A DNA stretch of 64,000 bases from Methylotenera sp. Its GTDB lineage: Bacteria > Pseudomonadota > Gammaproteobacteria > Burkholderiales > Methylophilaceae. Both the position numbers and the translations under genes were made by a program. Positions within the stretch are counted from its first letter, which is position 1. Every line of letters begins with the position of its first letter. Of this stretch, positions 37,118 through 46,618 are shown piece by piece. The notes beneath the pieces were generated by a model. That model saw only the letters and a list, made by a program, of their open reading frames with translations, searched no databases and was not told the DNA's origin. The DNA is taken from positions 1-64,000 of the forward strand of contig JAUYAL010000067.1 of assembly GCA_030693535.1 (NCBI GenBank), read 5' to 3'.

Positions 37118-37471
37118 TTATTGATAATCCGTATATTTGTTATTTTTACCACGCGCCTTATCCACTGGGTATTTAAGCGCATTAAGTGCTATTTTTTCAT
37201 TAGATACTTCAATTAAATCAATATTAAGTACTTGTGCAATTCTAAGTAAGTAGACAAATGTATCAGCAAGTTCATGGCCAATTTGCTCTCGCTTGTCATG
37301 CGAAAGCTCACGGCTTTCAGCTTCAGTATTCCATTGAAAATGTTCAACCAGCTCAGCCGCCTCAACTATCATCGCCATAGCAAGATTTTTAGGTGAGTGA
37401 AACTGGGTCCATTCACGCTCGTCTACAAATTGTTGAAGCTTTTGCTTTAATTCGTCTAATGAGTCAGCCAT
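37118..37471 (-). CDS. MazG-like nucleotide pyrophosphohydrolase
   Basis: All-alpha NTP pyrophosphatase of 117 residues, single MazG/dCTPase-like domain. The metal-binding EAAELVEHFQW and HELADTFVYLLRIA motifs (E-x-x-E and E-x-x-D) are present. Such proteins hydrolyse non-canonical or excess dNTPs; dCTP or its modified forms are likely substrates by family. It is followed upstream by an rRNA methyltransferase on the same strand. Confidence 0.88.
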   Translation of the reverse strand: MADSLDELKQKLQQFVDEREWTQFHSPKNLAMAMIVEAAELVEHFQWNTEAESRELSHDKREQIGHELADTFVYLLRIAQVLNIDLIEVSNEKIALNALKYPVDKARGKNNKYTDYQ

Positions 37472-37504
37472 ACGTTAGTTTTTTGCACCCTATGTTTGAT
37501 TAGG

Positions 37505-38650
37505 CTACTTTCTGTTACTGCCTGCCACCATCTTAATCTCAAACAACCTACACTCAAGCGCGCCATTATAAAGTGGCGTGCGCTTGCTTGGTGTTAGGCG
37601 CATCACCTTAGGCATGGTTAAGTCGTTAGTTAAAAAGTAAGTATTCCATCCCGCAAACCTGCGCTTTAAGGCTTCGCCCATTTTGGGATATAACATCACC
37701 AAATCATCTTCCTCGCCAATACGCACGCCATATGGCGGATTTGCTATCATTACGCCACTATCTGCAGGTGCTATTACATTCACAATATCTTGCTGTGAAA
37801 GTTGTACGGCAGCCAGCAAACCAGCGTCTTCAAGATTTCTCTTAGCAATGCGAACGGCACGTAAATCAACATCAGACCCATATATTTTTTGAAAAGTAAC
37901 AGGTTTTACTTTTGCTGCAGCTTGATTTTTAAGTTTACTCCAAATATTAGTCTCAAATGTCTTAAGCACCTCAAAACCAAAACTTCTTTTATGTCCCGGA
38001 GCAATATCTAATGCAACCATCGCCGCTTCTAATAAAAATGTACCGCTACCGCACATTGGGTCTAATAGCGGTTGCCCTACTTGCCAGCCTGAAAGCTTTA
38101 AAATCCCTGCCGCTAGATTTTCTCGCAATGGTGCTTCTATACTCGCCCCACGATTTCCTCGCTGATACAAAGCCGCACCAGATGTGTCCAGGTAAAATTG
38201 ATACTCATCAGCAGCCAAATATGCATGAATGCGAACAGCGGGGGTTTTTGTATCGATATAAGGGCGACTTCCAACCACTTGCCTAAATTTATCACAGACG
38301 GCATCTTTGATTTTTAAAGTGGCAAATTCAAGGCTTTTTAGTGGGCATTTTACGCCCGTAACTTTGACCATAAAATCATATTTCACATCGAACCACTGCG
38401 ACCAATTTAACTTGTAGGCCGCTTCAAACAAATCTTCTTCATCCAAATATTTACCACGTGCCACTTGCCATAAAATTCGGGTAGCAATGCGTGAGTACAA
38501 ATTTGCCGCATAACATACGGCCCAATCGCCATCAAAGCTTACCCCGCCATCTGTGAGTTTTATGGATTTGGCACTCACTGTTATGAGTTCATCAGCTAAG
38601 AGCTGTTCTAAACCACGTGGGCAAGTTGCGAAGTATCGGTTTGGTATCAT
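37505..38650 (-). CDS. THUMP-domain 23S rRNA guanine methyltransferase, RlmL-like
   Basis: Class I methyltransferase of 381 residues with an N-terminal THUMP domain (about 50-160) and an SAM-binding domain with DPMCGSGTFLLEAA and the base-flipping NPPYGVRIG. It corresponds to the N-terminal (RlmL, m2G2445) part of the fused RlmKL of Escherichia coli; the RlmK half is absent here, and the protein ends right after the methyltransferase domain. It is a complete standalone protein, not a truncation, judging by length in other betaproteobacteria (inference). Confidence 0.88.
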   Translation of the reverse strand: MIPNRYFATCPRGLEQLLADELITVSAKSIKLTDGGVSFDGDWAVCYAANLYSRIATRILWQVARGKYLDEEDLFEAAYKLNWSQWFDVKYDFMVKVTGVKCPLKSLEFATLKIKDAVCDKFRQVVGSRPYIDTKTPAVRIHAYLAADEYQFYLDTSGAALYQRGNRGASIEAPLRENLAAGILKLSGWQVGQPLLDPMCGSGTFLLEAAMVALDIAPGHKRSFGFEVLKTFETNIWSKLKNQAAAKVKPVTFQKIYGSDVDLRAVRIAKRNLEDAGLLAAVQLSQQDIVNVIAPADSGVMIANPPYGVRIGEEDDLVMLYPKMGEALKRRFAGWNTYFLTNDLTMPKVMRLTPSKRTPLYNGALECRLFEIKMVAGSNRK

Positions 38651-38687
38651 GGTTGTTGTGAATCGCTATTCGTTAAGTATGGAAACG

Positions 38688-39515
38688 CTAAATAGATAGG
38701 TTTAATACATTTTTAATCATAAACAACCTATTGCTACTACTTGGATTATGTTCTGCTAATTTTTCAATAAACTGTAAAAACTCAATTCTATGAGATTGCT
38801 CAAGTGCTTTCGCACGACCTCGTAAACTTGCCAGTCGTAAATCAACTGGTTCGCGCTTAAAGCCGAAAACGACAATATTACCTGGTTTCCCCGTTGGTAA
38901 GGTTAAGACCAAACCATCAAAGCTCTGTTCGATGCGTTGCAAATAAACTTCAAACTTTTTATCGCTACCCCACAGGTTAATCGCGAATATACCCTCATTT
39001 TTTAAAGAATTTGCACATTGATCAAAAAAATCTTGGCTACAAAAATCAGGTGGGATGCCATTGCTATCAAATGCATCAATAATAAGCACATCGGTTTTAT
39101 CAATGCTTTTAGCTATGCTAATCTTGGCTAAGTAAAGCAAACCATCACCTTCAATTACTTCTAAGCGGGCATCATTTTCAGGTACATAAAACTGACTATG
39201 TGCTACTTGGATAATTTTAGGATTAAGTTCAATGACTTTACTTGAAATGTGAGGGCAGTAAGCATGAATATATTTAGCCAAAGAACCACCACCCAGCCCA
39301 ATTGCTAGTACCTGTTTAATATCTGGGTTAAACAATAAAAAACACATAATGCCGCGTGTATAAGTAAGTTCAAGCGCAAATGGGTCACGAATACGCATGG
39401 CACTTTGAACGGTGACAGAACCTAAATGTAATGATCGTACACCATCAGATTCGCTCACATCAACGGCATCTTCCCCCAATACCACCTTCATCAAATGTTT
39501 GGCCATTCGAAACAT
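38688..39515 (-). CDS. Spermidine-synthase-like methyltransferase-fold protein
   Basis: Protein of 275 residues of the SpeE-like family. The SAM/dcSAM-binding glycine motif is AIGLGGGSLAKYIH, the acidic ribose contact is in VIELNP, and IIDAFDSNGIPPDF follows. The family includes aminopropyltransferases and proteins of unknown function; I cannot tell which this is. The start overlaps the RNase stop by TAATG, so translation is coupled. Confidence 0.8.
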   Translation of the reverse strand: MFRMAKHLMKVVLGEDAVDVSESDGVRSLHLGSVTVQSAMRIRDPFALELTYTRGIMCFLLFNPDIKQVLAIGLGGGSLAKYIHAYCPHISSKVIELNPKIIQVAHSQFYVPENDARLEVIEGDGLLYLAKISIAKSIDKTDVLIIDAFDSNGIPPDFCSQDFFDQCANSLKNEGIFAINLWGSDKKFEVYLQRIEQSFDGLVLTLPTGKPGNIVVFGFKREPVDLRLASLRGRAKALEQSHRIEFLQFIEKLAEHNPSSSNRLFMIKNVLNLSI

Positions 39516-41503
39516 TAAACAACCGCCTCTTGGTTTTCCTTATCAGCAATGACTTCTTCAACTTTAAGTTCATCAATTTGGCCTTGATCATCCAAAAAAA
39601 CATCATCATCTTCAATCATCAAAATATTTGTAGAAACTGGCTCATCAGCAAGCACGCCAATAAACTTAGTGCGTAGCTCCATCATTAATGTATCTACTTC
39701 TTGCACTTGCAAGTTCACCCGCGTACCAGGCTTAAGTTCAGGCATACCGTACACTTTGGTCATATAGGGTGGATTATCTAAGCGCACTAAATTTTCACGC
39801 CAAACAGTAGCATGCACTTCTGTAAGTTTTTCTTGAATTACATATTGTAAACACCAAAAACGCTCCATGCGCGTTTGAAAGTCGCTATAGGCATGATATG
39901 TAGACTCGAAATTGCGCATATGCATCGTCAATGCATCGCTATTAGGTAGATAGCTAGGTGTTGTATTTTGCACGACACTAATGATTTGGCGCTGGTTGAT
40001 TAAGTCTACAGCACGTCTTAATGGTGAAGTACTCCATGCATACTGCGCCACACCAAGGCCTTGATGCGGTTCAGCTTTGGTCGTCATATATACTTTGCCA
40101 CCGGCCTGCGCTCGGTAAAGCCCAGGGATTTGATGCACAGCCAGTAAAGCACCCCACTGATTATTGGCCTCAATCATGAGTTCGGCGACTAACTTATCCA
40201 TCGGTGAACCACGACGGCGGCCGACAATACTAACAATGCCATTTTCTACATAAAAATTGTAGTCAATTTTAGGTGGCTGATTCGGGTCATGTTTACCACG
40301 TGCTTTTTCCAATGACTCGGCTAAATGAAACAAATATAAAAGCTTTGCCCAATAAGGATGACCACTATCAGCTTGTAATGTTTCTTCATTAAACAATGGT
40401 TCTAATGAGTCATGTCGCAGATTATCGATTATTTTAATTAGCTCAACTTTAGTATCACGCTGAATAATCACTAAGTCTGAATTCACATGCAAATAAAGCG
40501 ACAATACTGGCTTAATCTGCCCAGCATCTAAGCTAAATGGCCTTATTGCAGCTTCTGGCAACATAGTGATCTTGTTACCTGGCATGTAAATGGTAGACAA
40601 ACGACGCATGACTATTTTATCAAGGGGGCTGTCTGTGATAATACCAAGTGCGGGTGCCGCAATGTGAATGCCTACACGAGTAATACCATCCTCTAGTTGT
40701 ACGATAGAAAATGCATCATCGATTTCAGTAGTTGTACTGTCATCGATACTAAAGGCTTCAGCATCAGCTAAGGGTAAATCATCAGGGATCATTGAAATTT
40801 CTTCAGAAGAAAAATCAACCCCCTTGGCAAAATGCTCACGTAAAAAAGCACCTATGTGAAAATCATGTGCTGAGGGAATCGCGCCGCAGGCTTGTAATAA
40901 CTTAAGATGACTTAAATGCGTATCGTGAGCAGCGGCATCTAATGTTTTGTACTCAAAAGAATTTTTATCTGGTTCATATAGCAACATATCCAACTTCAGC
41001 ATCAACTCTTCAGGCATGCGGTGCGATTTAAGTTGCGCAACAAAATATGCCATTTTTTCCGCAAGCAAACGCTTCTTTTCTAAACCAGCAAGGGCGGCTT
41101 TTAATATTTCAGCTGGGGCGGCTTTATAGCGACCTTTACCTTTGCGATTAAAATACACAGGTGCGCAATGTAATTTAATAGCGATAGCAGCGGCTTCTTT
41201 TGGCGATGGTTTTCGACCATAATATTCATTCGCAAATTCTTCAAAACCAAATTCACCGTCAGGCTCACCTTTAAAACTAATTTCATTGCAACATTCCCAC
41301 AGAAAATCTACATCCAAGGTGTCGGCCTCAAGATTTGCCGCATCCATAAAGCCTGCCAATGGCGCTTCAAAACGCAGTAAAACATGGCTAGTTTTAACTT
41401 TACTCCGCTTGCCACTGGCCGATTCTATTTGCATAGAACCCTGCACCTCAGTCATGATTGAGGCTACTTTAAAACTGCCGTCCTCTTCAAAAAATACATT
41501 CAT
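39515..41503 (-). CDS. RNase II-family exoribonuclease (RNB domain)
   Basis: 3'-5' exoribonuclease-like protein of 662 residues. The RNB domain carries AFSIDDSTTTEIDDAFSI (catalytic Asp cluster, about residues 252-268), IHIAAPAL and YMPGNKITMLPE, and ends with an S1-like region (residues 560-620). The N-terminal part is unlike the cold-shock domains of RNase R; the protein is closer to the short RNase II branch seen in cyanobacteria and betaproteobacteria. Divergent from a CobW-type gene. Confidence 0.9.
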   Translation of the reverse strand: MNVFFEEDGSFKVASIMTEVQGSMQIESASGKRSKVKTSHVLLRFEAPLAGFMDAANLEADTLDVDFLWECCNEISFKGEPDGEFGFEEFANEYYGRKPSPKEAAAIAIKLHCAPVYFNRKGKGRYKAAPAEILKAALAGLEKKRLLAEKMAYFVAQLKSHRMPEELMLKLDMLLYEPDKNSFEYKTLDAAAHDTHLSHLKLLQACGAIPSAHDFHIGAFLREHFAKGVDFSSEEISMIPDDLPLADAEAFSIDDSTTTEIDDAFSIVQLEDGITRVGIHIAAPALGIITDSPLDKIVMRRLSTIYMPGNKITMLPEAAIRPFSLDAGQIKPVLSLYLHVNSDLVIIQRDTKVELIKIIDNLRHDSLEPLFNEETLQADSGHPYWAKLLYLFHLAESLEKARGKHDPNQPPKIDYNFYVENGIVSIVGRRRGSPMDKLVAELMIEANNQWGALLAVHQIPGLYRAQAGGKVYMTTKAEPHQGLGVAQYAWSTSPLRRAVDLINQRQIISVVQNTTPSYLPNSDALTMHMRNFESTYHAYSDFQTRMERFWCLQYVIQEKLTEVHATVWRENLVRLDNPPYMTKVYGMPELKPGTRVNLQVQEVDTLMMELRTKFIGVLADEPVSTNILMIEDDDVFLDDQGQIDELKVEEVIADKENQEAVV

Positions 41504-41636
41504 TCATTTCTTTCAATACAGTGCTTTTGATACGTGGATTTTAAATTTACTTACTGTCATTTTACCTTGTATTAGCATATTCGCTTAAATGCTATATAAA
41601 ATAGTGACTAATTAAAATATTGTTAGTAAATTACTT

Positions 41637-42677
41637 ATGGATAAACGTATACCCGTCACGCTACTCACTGGTTTTTTAGGCAGTGGCAAAACTACGCTGC
41701 TGAACAAACTATTACATCACTCTGCCATGCGTGACACAGCAATCATCATCAATGAGTTAGGAGATGCTGGGCTAGACCAAGTTCTTGCAAATAGCAATCT
41801 GTCACAAACTATTGAAAATGCACATATTGCTGACAACACGGTTCTGCTAAGTTCTGGTTGCTTGTGCTGTACACTAAAAAACGAGTTGGCAGATACCATG
41901 CGCGATTTGTTTTTTAAGCGCGCACTTCAAGCAATCCCCCAATTTAACCGTCTTATCATTGAAACGACTGGTATAGCAGACCCAGGCCCAATCTTGGCTA
42001 ATCTCTTAAACGAGCCTGTTATTGAATCTGTATATCGTTTAGATGCGGTAATAGTGACAATAGACAGCATTTATGGTTTACAGCAACTTGAGGCTAATAC
42101 AGAAGCTTTAAAGCAAGCTGCTGTAGCAGATGTATTGATTTTAACCAAAACCGATTTGGCAAGACCTGAGCAAATCAACGCATTAAAAGAAAAACTGACC
42201 ACCATCAACACAGGCGCTACGCAACACAACATAACGTATGGCGAACTAGACCCAGCATTTGTAGTTGATGTGGGGTTATTTGACATAGCAACTAAGCAAC
42301 CCGAGCCTCAGCGCTGGTTGCGCGCGCCACTCAAAAAATCACAACCCAAAGGTACCTTACCCGGGAATACGTCACAAAAAACGCATGATGATATCGTCAG
42401 CTTTACTGTCGTAATGCCCAGCCCACTCAACTGGGCACAACTCAAGCCGCATTTGTTATGGTTTTGCCAAACTTATGGTAAAAACTTATTGCGCTTAAAA
42501 GGTATTATTCATGCAACTGACCAATTAGTACCATTGGCAATTCACGCCGTGCATTTTACGCCCTACCCTCCTATGCTACTTGAAGGCTGGACTGAAGACG
42601 AACCACAATCACGCATTGTAATTATTGGTAAAGGCTTGGATGAGCTAGAAATTCGAAAAGCACTGATGCAATTTTAA
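41637..42677 (+). CDS. CobW/YjiA-type (COG0523) metal-handling GTPase
   Basis: G3E-family P-loop GTPase of 346 residues, probably a metallochaperone. It has GFLGSGKTTLLNKLLH, the metal-binding GCLCC (CxCC) motif at about residues 78-82, ETTGIADPGPIL and TKTDLA. The C-terminal CobW domain spans about 265-345. The metal (zinc, cobalt or other) cannot be read from the sequence; no Zur box is obvious upstream. Convergent with the ethylene-receptor-like gene. Confidence 0.9.
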   Translation: MDKRIPVTLLTGFLGSGKTTLLNKLLHHSAMRDTAIIINELGDAGLDQVLANSNLSQTIENAHIADNTVLLSSGCLCCTLKNELADTMRDLFFKRALQAIPQFNRLIIETTGIADPGPILANLLNEPVIESVYRLDAVIVTIDSIYGLQQLEANTEALKQAAVADVLILTKTDLARPEQINALKEKLTTINTGATQHNITYGELDPAFVVDVGLFDIATKQPEPQRWLRAPLKKSQPKGTLPGNTSQKTHDDIVSFTVVMPSPLNWAQLKPHLLWFCQTYGKNLLRLKGIIHATDQLVPLAIHAVHFTPYPPMLLEGWTEDEPQSRIVIIGKGLDELEIRKALMQF

Positions 42678-42697
42678 CTAAATGAATAGAAAGCCTA

Positions 42698-45091
42698 TCA
42701 ACTTGGTAATACACAACCCTTATCTTTAAATAATCTCACACAAGCATCCACTACAGCAGCATCGAAAATCGTGCCACGTCCTCGAACAATCTCTGCCATT
42801 GCTGCCTCTATACCTAAACCTGCACGATATGGCCGGTGTGAAGACATCGCTTCCACTACATCTGCGACAGCTAGAATACGCGCTTCTATAATAATTCCTT
42901 CGCCTTTTAAACCTTGCGGATAGCCTGTGCCATCAATCCGCTCATGATGTTGCAAAGCTACTTGTGCCACAGGCCATGGGAAATCCACGCCTTTCAATGC
43001 ATCATAACTTGCCTGCGCGTGGCCTTTAATCAAGCTATATTCAATAGCACTAAGTTTTCCGGGTTTAGACAGGATTTCTGCTGGAATGGTGATTTTGCCA
43101 ATGTCATGCAGGTAACCCGCAACTCTTATACCTTGCTGACGATGTAAGTCAAAACCAAGTTCCGCACTAATTGCAACAGCTATTTCTGCGACGCGCCTTT
43201 CGTGCCCAGCAGTGTAGGGGTCGCGCATTTCACTTAAATTCATAGCAACTTCTACTGTATTCATGAATGCATCTTGAAGTTGCGCAATGTAATGCTGAAT
43301 TTTATCCTCATCGCGTTTTTTCTCAGAAATGTCTTGTAGCAAGCCAATTACAGCTGGCCGACCACGATAACTTGCTTGCGCGCCATGTACACCAACATCT
43401 ATTTTAGAACCATCTTTACGCAAAGCAGAGAATGTGTAATTAATATCATTTTCCTCATCTACAGCACGAATGCGAATGTTTTCAGATACTAGACTGCGGT
43501 CTCTCTCATCTACAATCAACATTGGATTAAGTCCAATTATCTCAACACTAGAGGCGAAACCAAAAATTTCAGCAAAACGATGATTACTATAAACGAAGAC
43601 TCCATCTTGAATAATGTATATGCCTGCGATTGCCTGCTCAACCAACCCTCTAAATTGTTCTGCAGAAGCTTTCAGCTCCTCTTCCATTCTCTTATGTTCA
43701 GTAATATCTCGACTGATACCAAACAGGCCAGTCACTTTACCTGTCACATCAAACAAGGGCCATTTATTGGTCTCAACCCAACCCTTTTTGCCCTGTGCAT
43801 CGAAGTATGGATTAACTTTATTGATAACTGAAAGACCTTCATTAAAAATAACCGCTTCTTCTGCACGATAAATTTTTGCCGTTTCTTCAGGAAAAACATC
43901 AAAATCATCTTTTCCTATCATGTCATGCCAATCAGCGCGACCAGTCATTTCTGCCAGCGTGCGACTACAAAAGCGGAATCGATTGTCTATGTCCTTAAAG
44001 TAAATAAAGTCAGTCGACACCTCTAAAAATGATGCGAAGTCACGGTTCAAATCATTCAATATTTCAGCCTGACGCATCCGCATATCTTCTTTGGAAAAGT
44101 TCTCTAGTGCGAAGGAAACATCATCTGCCATTTCAATCAACGTAGGCAGCAGATTATCTGTAAAATAGTCTGCCTCGCTGGAATATAAATTAATCGAGCC
44201 TATCACTTTTCCATTCAATTTAATTGGAAACACACCAGATGCTTTTACTCCAGCAAGCTTTGCGGCAGAATGCCATGGAATGGTATTGACATTACTCAGA
44301 AAGTTATTAGTAACAATGGGTTCACCTGTAATATGCACTTTAGCAGTTGGTCCAAGTACTGCGTCTCTTAAATTGATATGTAAATTATCAATATAACCAA
44401 AGTCATTTCCATAGCGGTATGCAGGCAACACCTCATCACTGTTTGGATCAAACATACCCACCCAAACAAAATTGAATTTTCCAATATCAACGACAATCCG
44501 ACATATCTCTTGAAATAATTCATCCTGATTTCGAATGCGAACAATCGCATGATTAGTTTGCGATAACATCTCGTAAAGATTTTTTTGCAAATTCAGCGTT
44601 TGGGTGCGTTCATTTACACGATTTTCAAGTGCTTCGTTAGCATTAACCAATGATGCTTGTGCTACTTTTAGGGCTTCAAATGCATTCAAACGATTCTTTA
44701 CTTCTTGATCGAGCTGAGCTGGAGATGGTAATTTGAGCGCCTTAGGCACTAGCCAAACTAGCGCGACTGCAGTACTCACTGAAATGAAAGCGGTGATGCC
44801 TTTCATACCAGCATCTAACCAGTAGATTGGGTACCATAAAGTAATAATACCAAGTAAGTGTGTCGTGCCACAGGCTAAAATAAAAGCCCCGAATAATATA
44901 AAAATCCAACGAAATTCTAAATCTTTTCTACGCCAAATAAAATACGCTAAAGTAATAGGAATTGAGTAATAGGCAAGCATGATAAAGGCATCAGAAATGA
45001 CGTAAGTCCAAAGTAAACTTGGAGTCCAACTGATGCAAAAACCATGTGGAAGTAAATTATTAGTGTTCAGTAAATTGGATAGTATGGTCAT
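42698..45091 (-). CDS. Ethylene-receptor-like sensor with GAF, PAS and HD-GYP domains
   Basis: Membrane-anchored c-di-GMP phosphodiesterase, 797 residues. The N-terminal three-TM domain (about 28-120) matches the ethylene-binding domain of plant ETR1: D34, Y41, I44, P45, C74 and H78 correspond to D25, Y32, I35, P36, C65 and H69, and the C-x3-H pair (ACGTTH) is the copper-ethylene site. A coiled coil (about 125-175), a GAF domain (about 180-330), two PAS domains (about 350-470 and 480-600) and HD-GYP (600-795; H662-D663, GYP at 723-725, HHERIDGTGYP) follow, so the phosphodiesterase should be active. Histidine kinase and receiver parts are absent. It lies 16 bp downstream of flaG and probably shares its FliA-type promoter. 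Confidence 0.93.
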   Translation of the reverse strand: MTILSNLLNTNNLLPHGFCISWTPSLLWTYVISDAFIMLAYYSIPITLAYFIWRRKDLEFRWIFILFGAFILACGTTHLLGIITLWYPIYWLDAGMKGITAFISVSTAVALVWLVPKALKLPSPAQLDQEVKNRLNAFEALKVAQASLVNANEALENRVNERTQTLNLQKNLYEMLSQTNHAIVRIRNQDELFQEICRIVVDIGKFNFVWVGMFDPNSDEVLPAYRYGNDFGYIDNLHINLRDAVLGPTAKVHITGEPIVTNNFLSNVNTIPWHSAAKLAGVKASGVFPIKLNGKVIGSINLYSSEADYFTDNLLPTLIEMADDVSFALENFSKEDMRMRQAEILNDLNRDFASFLEVSTDFIYFKDIDNRFRFCSRTLAEMTGRADWHDMIGKDDFDVFPEETAKIYRAEEAVIFNEGLSVINKVNPYFDAQGKKGWVETNKWPLFDVTGKVTGLFGISRDITEHKRMEEELKASAEQFRGLVEQAIAGIYIIQDGVFVYSNHRFAEIFGFASSVEIIGLNPMLIVDERDRSLVSENIRIRAVDEENDINYTFSALRKDGSKIDVGVHGAQASYRGRPAVIGLLQDISEKKRDEDKIQHYIAQLQDAFMNTVEVAMNLSEMRDPYTAGHERRVAEIAVAISAELGFDLHRQQGIRVAGYLHDIGKITIPAEILSKPGKLSAIEYSLIKGHAQASYDALKGVDFPWPVAQVALQHHERIDGTGYPQGLKGEGIIIEARILAVADVVEAMSSHRPYRAGLGIEAAMAEIVRGRGTIFDAAVVDACVRLFKDKGCVLPS

Positions 45092-45107
45092 TCGTTCATT
45101 ATAATTA

Positions 45108-45458
45108 TTACGCGCTATCTTTCAAAAAAGCCCCAGATTGCTTACTTGATATAGCTTCTGAAACCGACAAAACTGCCTTACTTGGAAATTGCATAATAAC
45201 GTCACCCGTAACAGAGTCTGTTACTTTCACCACGGCAATACGACTGGCTTTATCTATACTAAAATCTAAATTGACGTCATTCTTTTTAAGATTCTGATTT
45301 ATATTAGCAATAGAGTCATCAACCTCTTTAGCCGAAGCCTGTTTTACTTGTTTAACCAAGGGTGTGCTTGGAGTCTGTGCGACAAACGTTCGCTCAACAG
45401 GCGCCTTAACCATGACTGGCGAGCTAGATACTACATTACTTACGCCTTGAATATCCAT
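45108..45458 (-). CDS. flaG: FlaG family protein
   Basis: Small protein of 116 residues. A flexible N-terminal half is followed by the FlaG domain LDFSIDKASRIAVVKVTDSV and VIMQFPSKAVLS. FlaG proteins influence flagellar filament length. No flagellin or other flagellar gene is adjacent, so this is an isolated copy, with a FliA-type promoter about 100 bp upstream. The next gene, 16 bp downstream, is the ethylene-receptor-like phosphodiesterase. Confidence 0.85.
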   Translation of the reverse strand: MDIQGVSNVVSSSPVMVKAPVERTFVAQTPSTPLVKQVKQASAKEVDDSIANINQNLKKNDVNLDFSIDKASRIAVVKVTDSVTGDVIMQFPSKAVLSVSEAISSKQSGAFLKDSA

Positions 45459-45553
45459 TTCAATTCTCCCATATACTCAAAAGAAGGAATAGTTGACAAA
45501 TAAAGCAAAAACTTTTAATTAATCAATTTCCTAATACATTCCAACATAAATTC

Positions 45554-45580
45554 TTAACGGCAGTTTGCCGAATAGATTTA
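45554..45580 (-). promoter_or_regulatory. FliA (sigma-28) type promoter for flaG
   Basis: On the minus strand TAAA (45580-45577), a 15-bp spacer and GCCGTTAA (45561-45554) match the sigma-28 consensus TAAA-N15-GCCGATAA with one mismatch. The leader to the flaG ATG is about 90 nt. Confidence 0.7.
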
Positions 45581-45685
45581 GCGAATTGTTAAGTATTTAG
45601 AAAAAATATATTTGACTTGAATGAAAATGGGATTAATTGAATTTTTTAGCAAACAGTATTCAGCACTGACTAGACTAGAAATCGT

Positions 45686-46609
45686 TCACAGATCACTGAG
45701 ACTTTTAATGTGCGCCATCACGCTACGCCCCAAAGCATGTAAAGAATATCCGCCTTCCATTACAGAAACTATGCGACTTTCAGCGTGTTGTTTAGCAATT
45801 ATTTTGAGTATTTCTGTCACCCAAAAATAATCATTCTCTCGTAAGGCTAAACCGCCCATATCATCTTCCCAATGCGCATCAAATCCTGCAGAAATAAATA
45901 ACATCTGAGGCTGAAAGCGCTCAAGCGCTGGCAACCATTTTTCTGTAACAGCATTTCGAAATTGTTCACCAGAGCTACCAGCAGCTAGAGGCACATTAAT
46001 GATATGGTCATTACTAGTATCTGCCCCACAATATGGGTAATACGGATGCTGAAAAGTGGAGCACAACATCACGCGTGGGTCATCATGAAAAATATCCTCG
46101 GTGCCATCTGCATGATGCACATCAAAGTCTGCTATAGCTACACGCTCCAATCCATAATGCTCAAGGGCATATGCAGCGGCTACAGCAACATTATTAAAAA
46201 TACAAAAACCAGAAGCACCGGCTCTTTTCGCATGATGGCCTGGAGGGCGAACATTACAAAAAGCATTACTTACTTGCTTTGACATAACCAAATCAACACC
46301 CATCACAGCAGCACCTGCTGCATATAAAGCAGCATCTAGCGTGTAAGGGTTCATGGAAGTGTCTCCATCAAGATCAATGAGTCCTGAGTCTGGAGATTGG
46401 CTAAACACCCATTCAATATACTCTTCCACATGCACCGATTTCAGGTGTTCTTTACTAGCTTTAGGCGCTTCATAATGACTAAGATGATCAAGCAAACCCG
46501 AGGCAATAAGTTGGTCATTTACAGCATAAATGCGCGCGGGACATTCCGGATGATCCACCCCCATGTCATGCTTGAGAAATTCTAAATGTGTGATGTAAGC
46601 AGTATGCAT
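45686..46609 (-). CDS. Histone-deacetylase-family (AcuC-like) deacetylase
   Basis: Zinc-dependent deacetylase of 307 residues. RPPGHHAKRAGASGFCIFNN (catalytic His pair), DFDVHHADGTED (zinc ligands Asp and His) and SAGFDAHWEDDMGG are intact. Bacterial relatives deacetylate acetylated lysine in acetyl-CoA synthetase (AcuC), or polyamines. Its 9-bp distance from a Pat-type acetyltransferase and the presence of acs at 63866 favour a role in lysine acetylation; polyamine or amide deacetylation remains possible. Confidence 0.88.
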   Translation of the reverse strand: MHTAYITHLEFLKHDMGVDHPECPARIYAVNDQLIASGLLDHLSHYEAPKASKEHLKSVHVEEYIEWVFSQSPDSGLIDLDGDTSMNPYTLDAALYAAGAAVMGVDLVMSKQVSNAFCNVRPPGHHAKRAGASGFCIFNNVAVAAAYALEHYGLERVAIADFDVHHADGTEDIFHDDPRVMLCSTFQHPYYPYCGADTSNDHIINVPLAAGSSGEQFRNAVTEKWLPALERFQPQMLFISAGFDAHWEDDMGGLALRENDYFWVTEILKIIAKQHAESRIVSVMEGGYSLHALGRSVMAHIKSLSDL

Positions 46610-46618
46610 ATTATTAGG

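Noticed and set aside
37505..38650. RlmL-like gene as a truncated rlmKL
   Set aside because: The protein ends cleanly after the methyltransferase domain, no RlmK remnant follows, and standalone forms are common.
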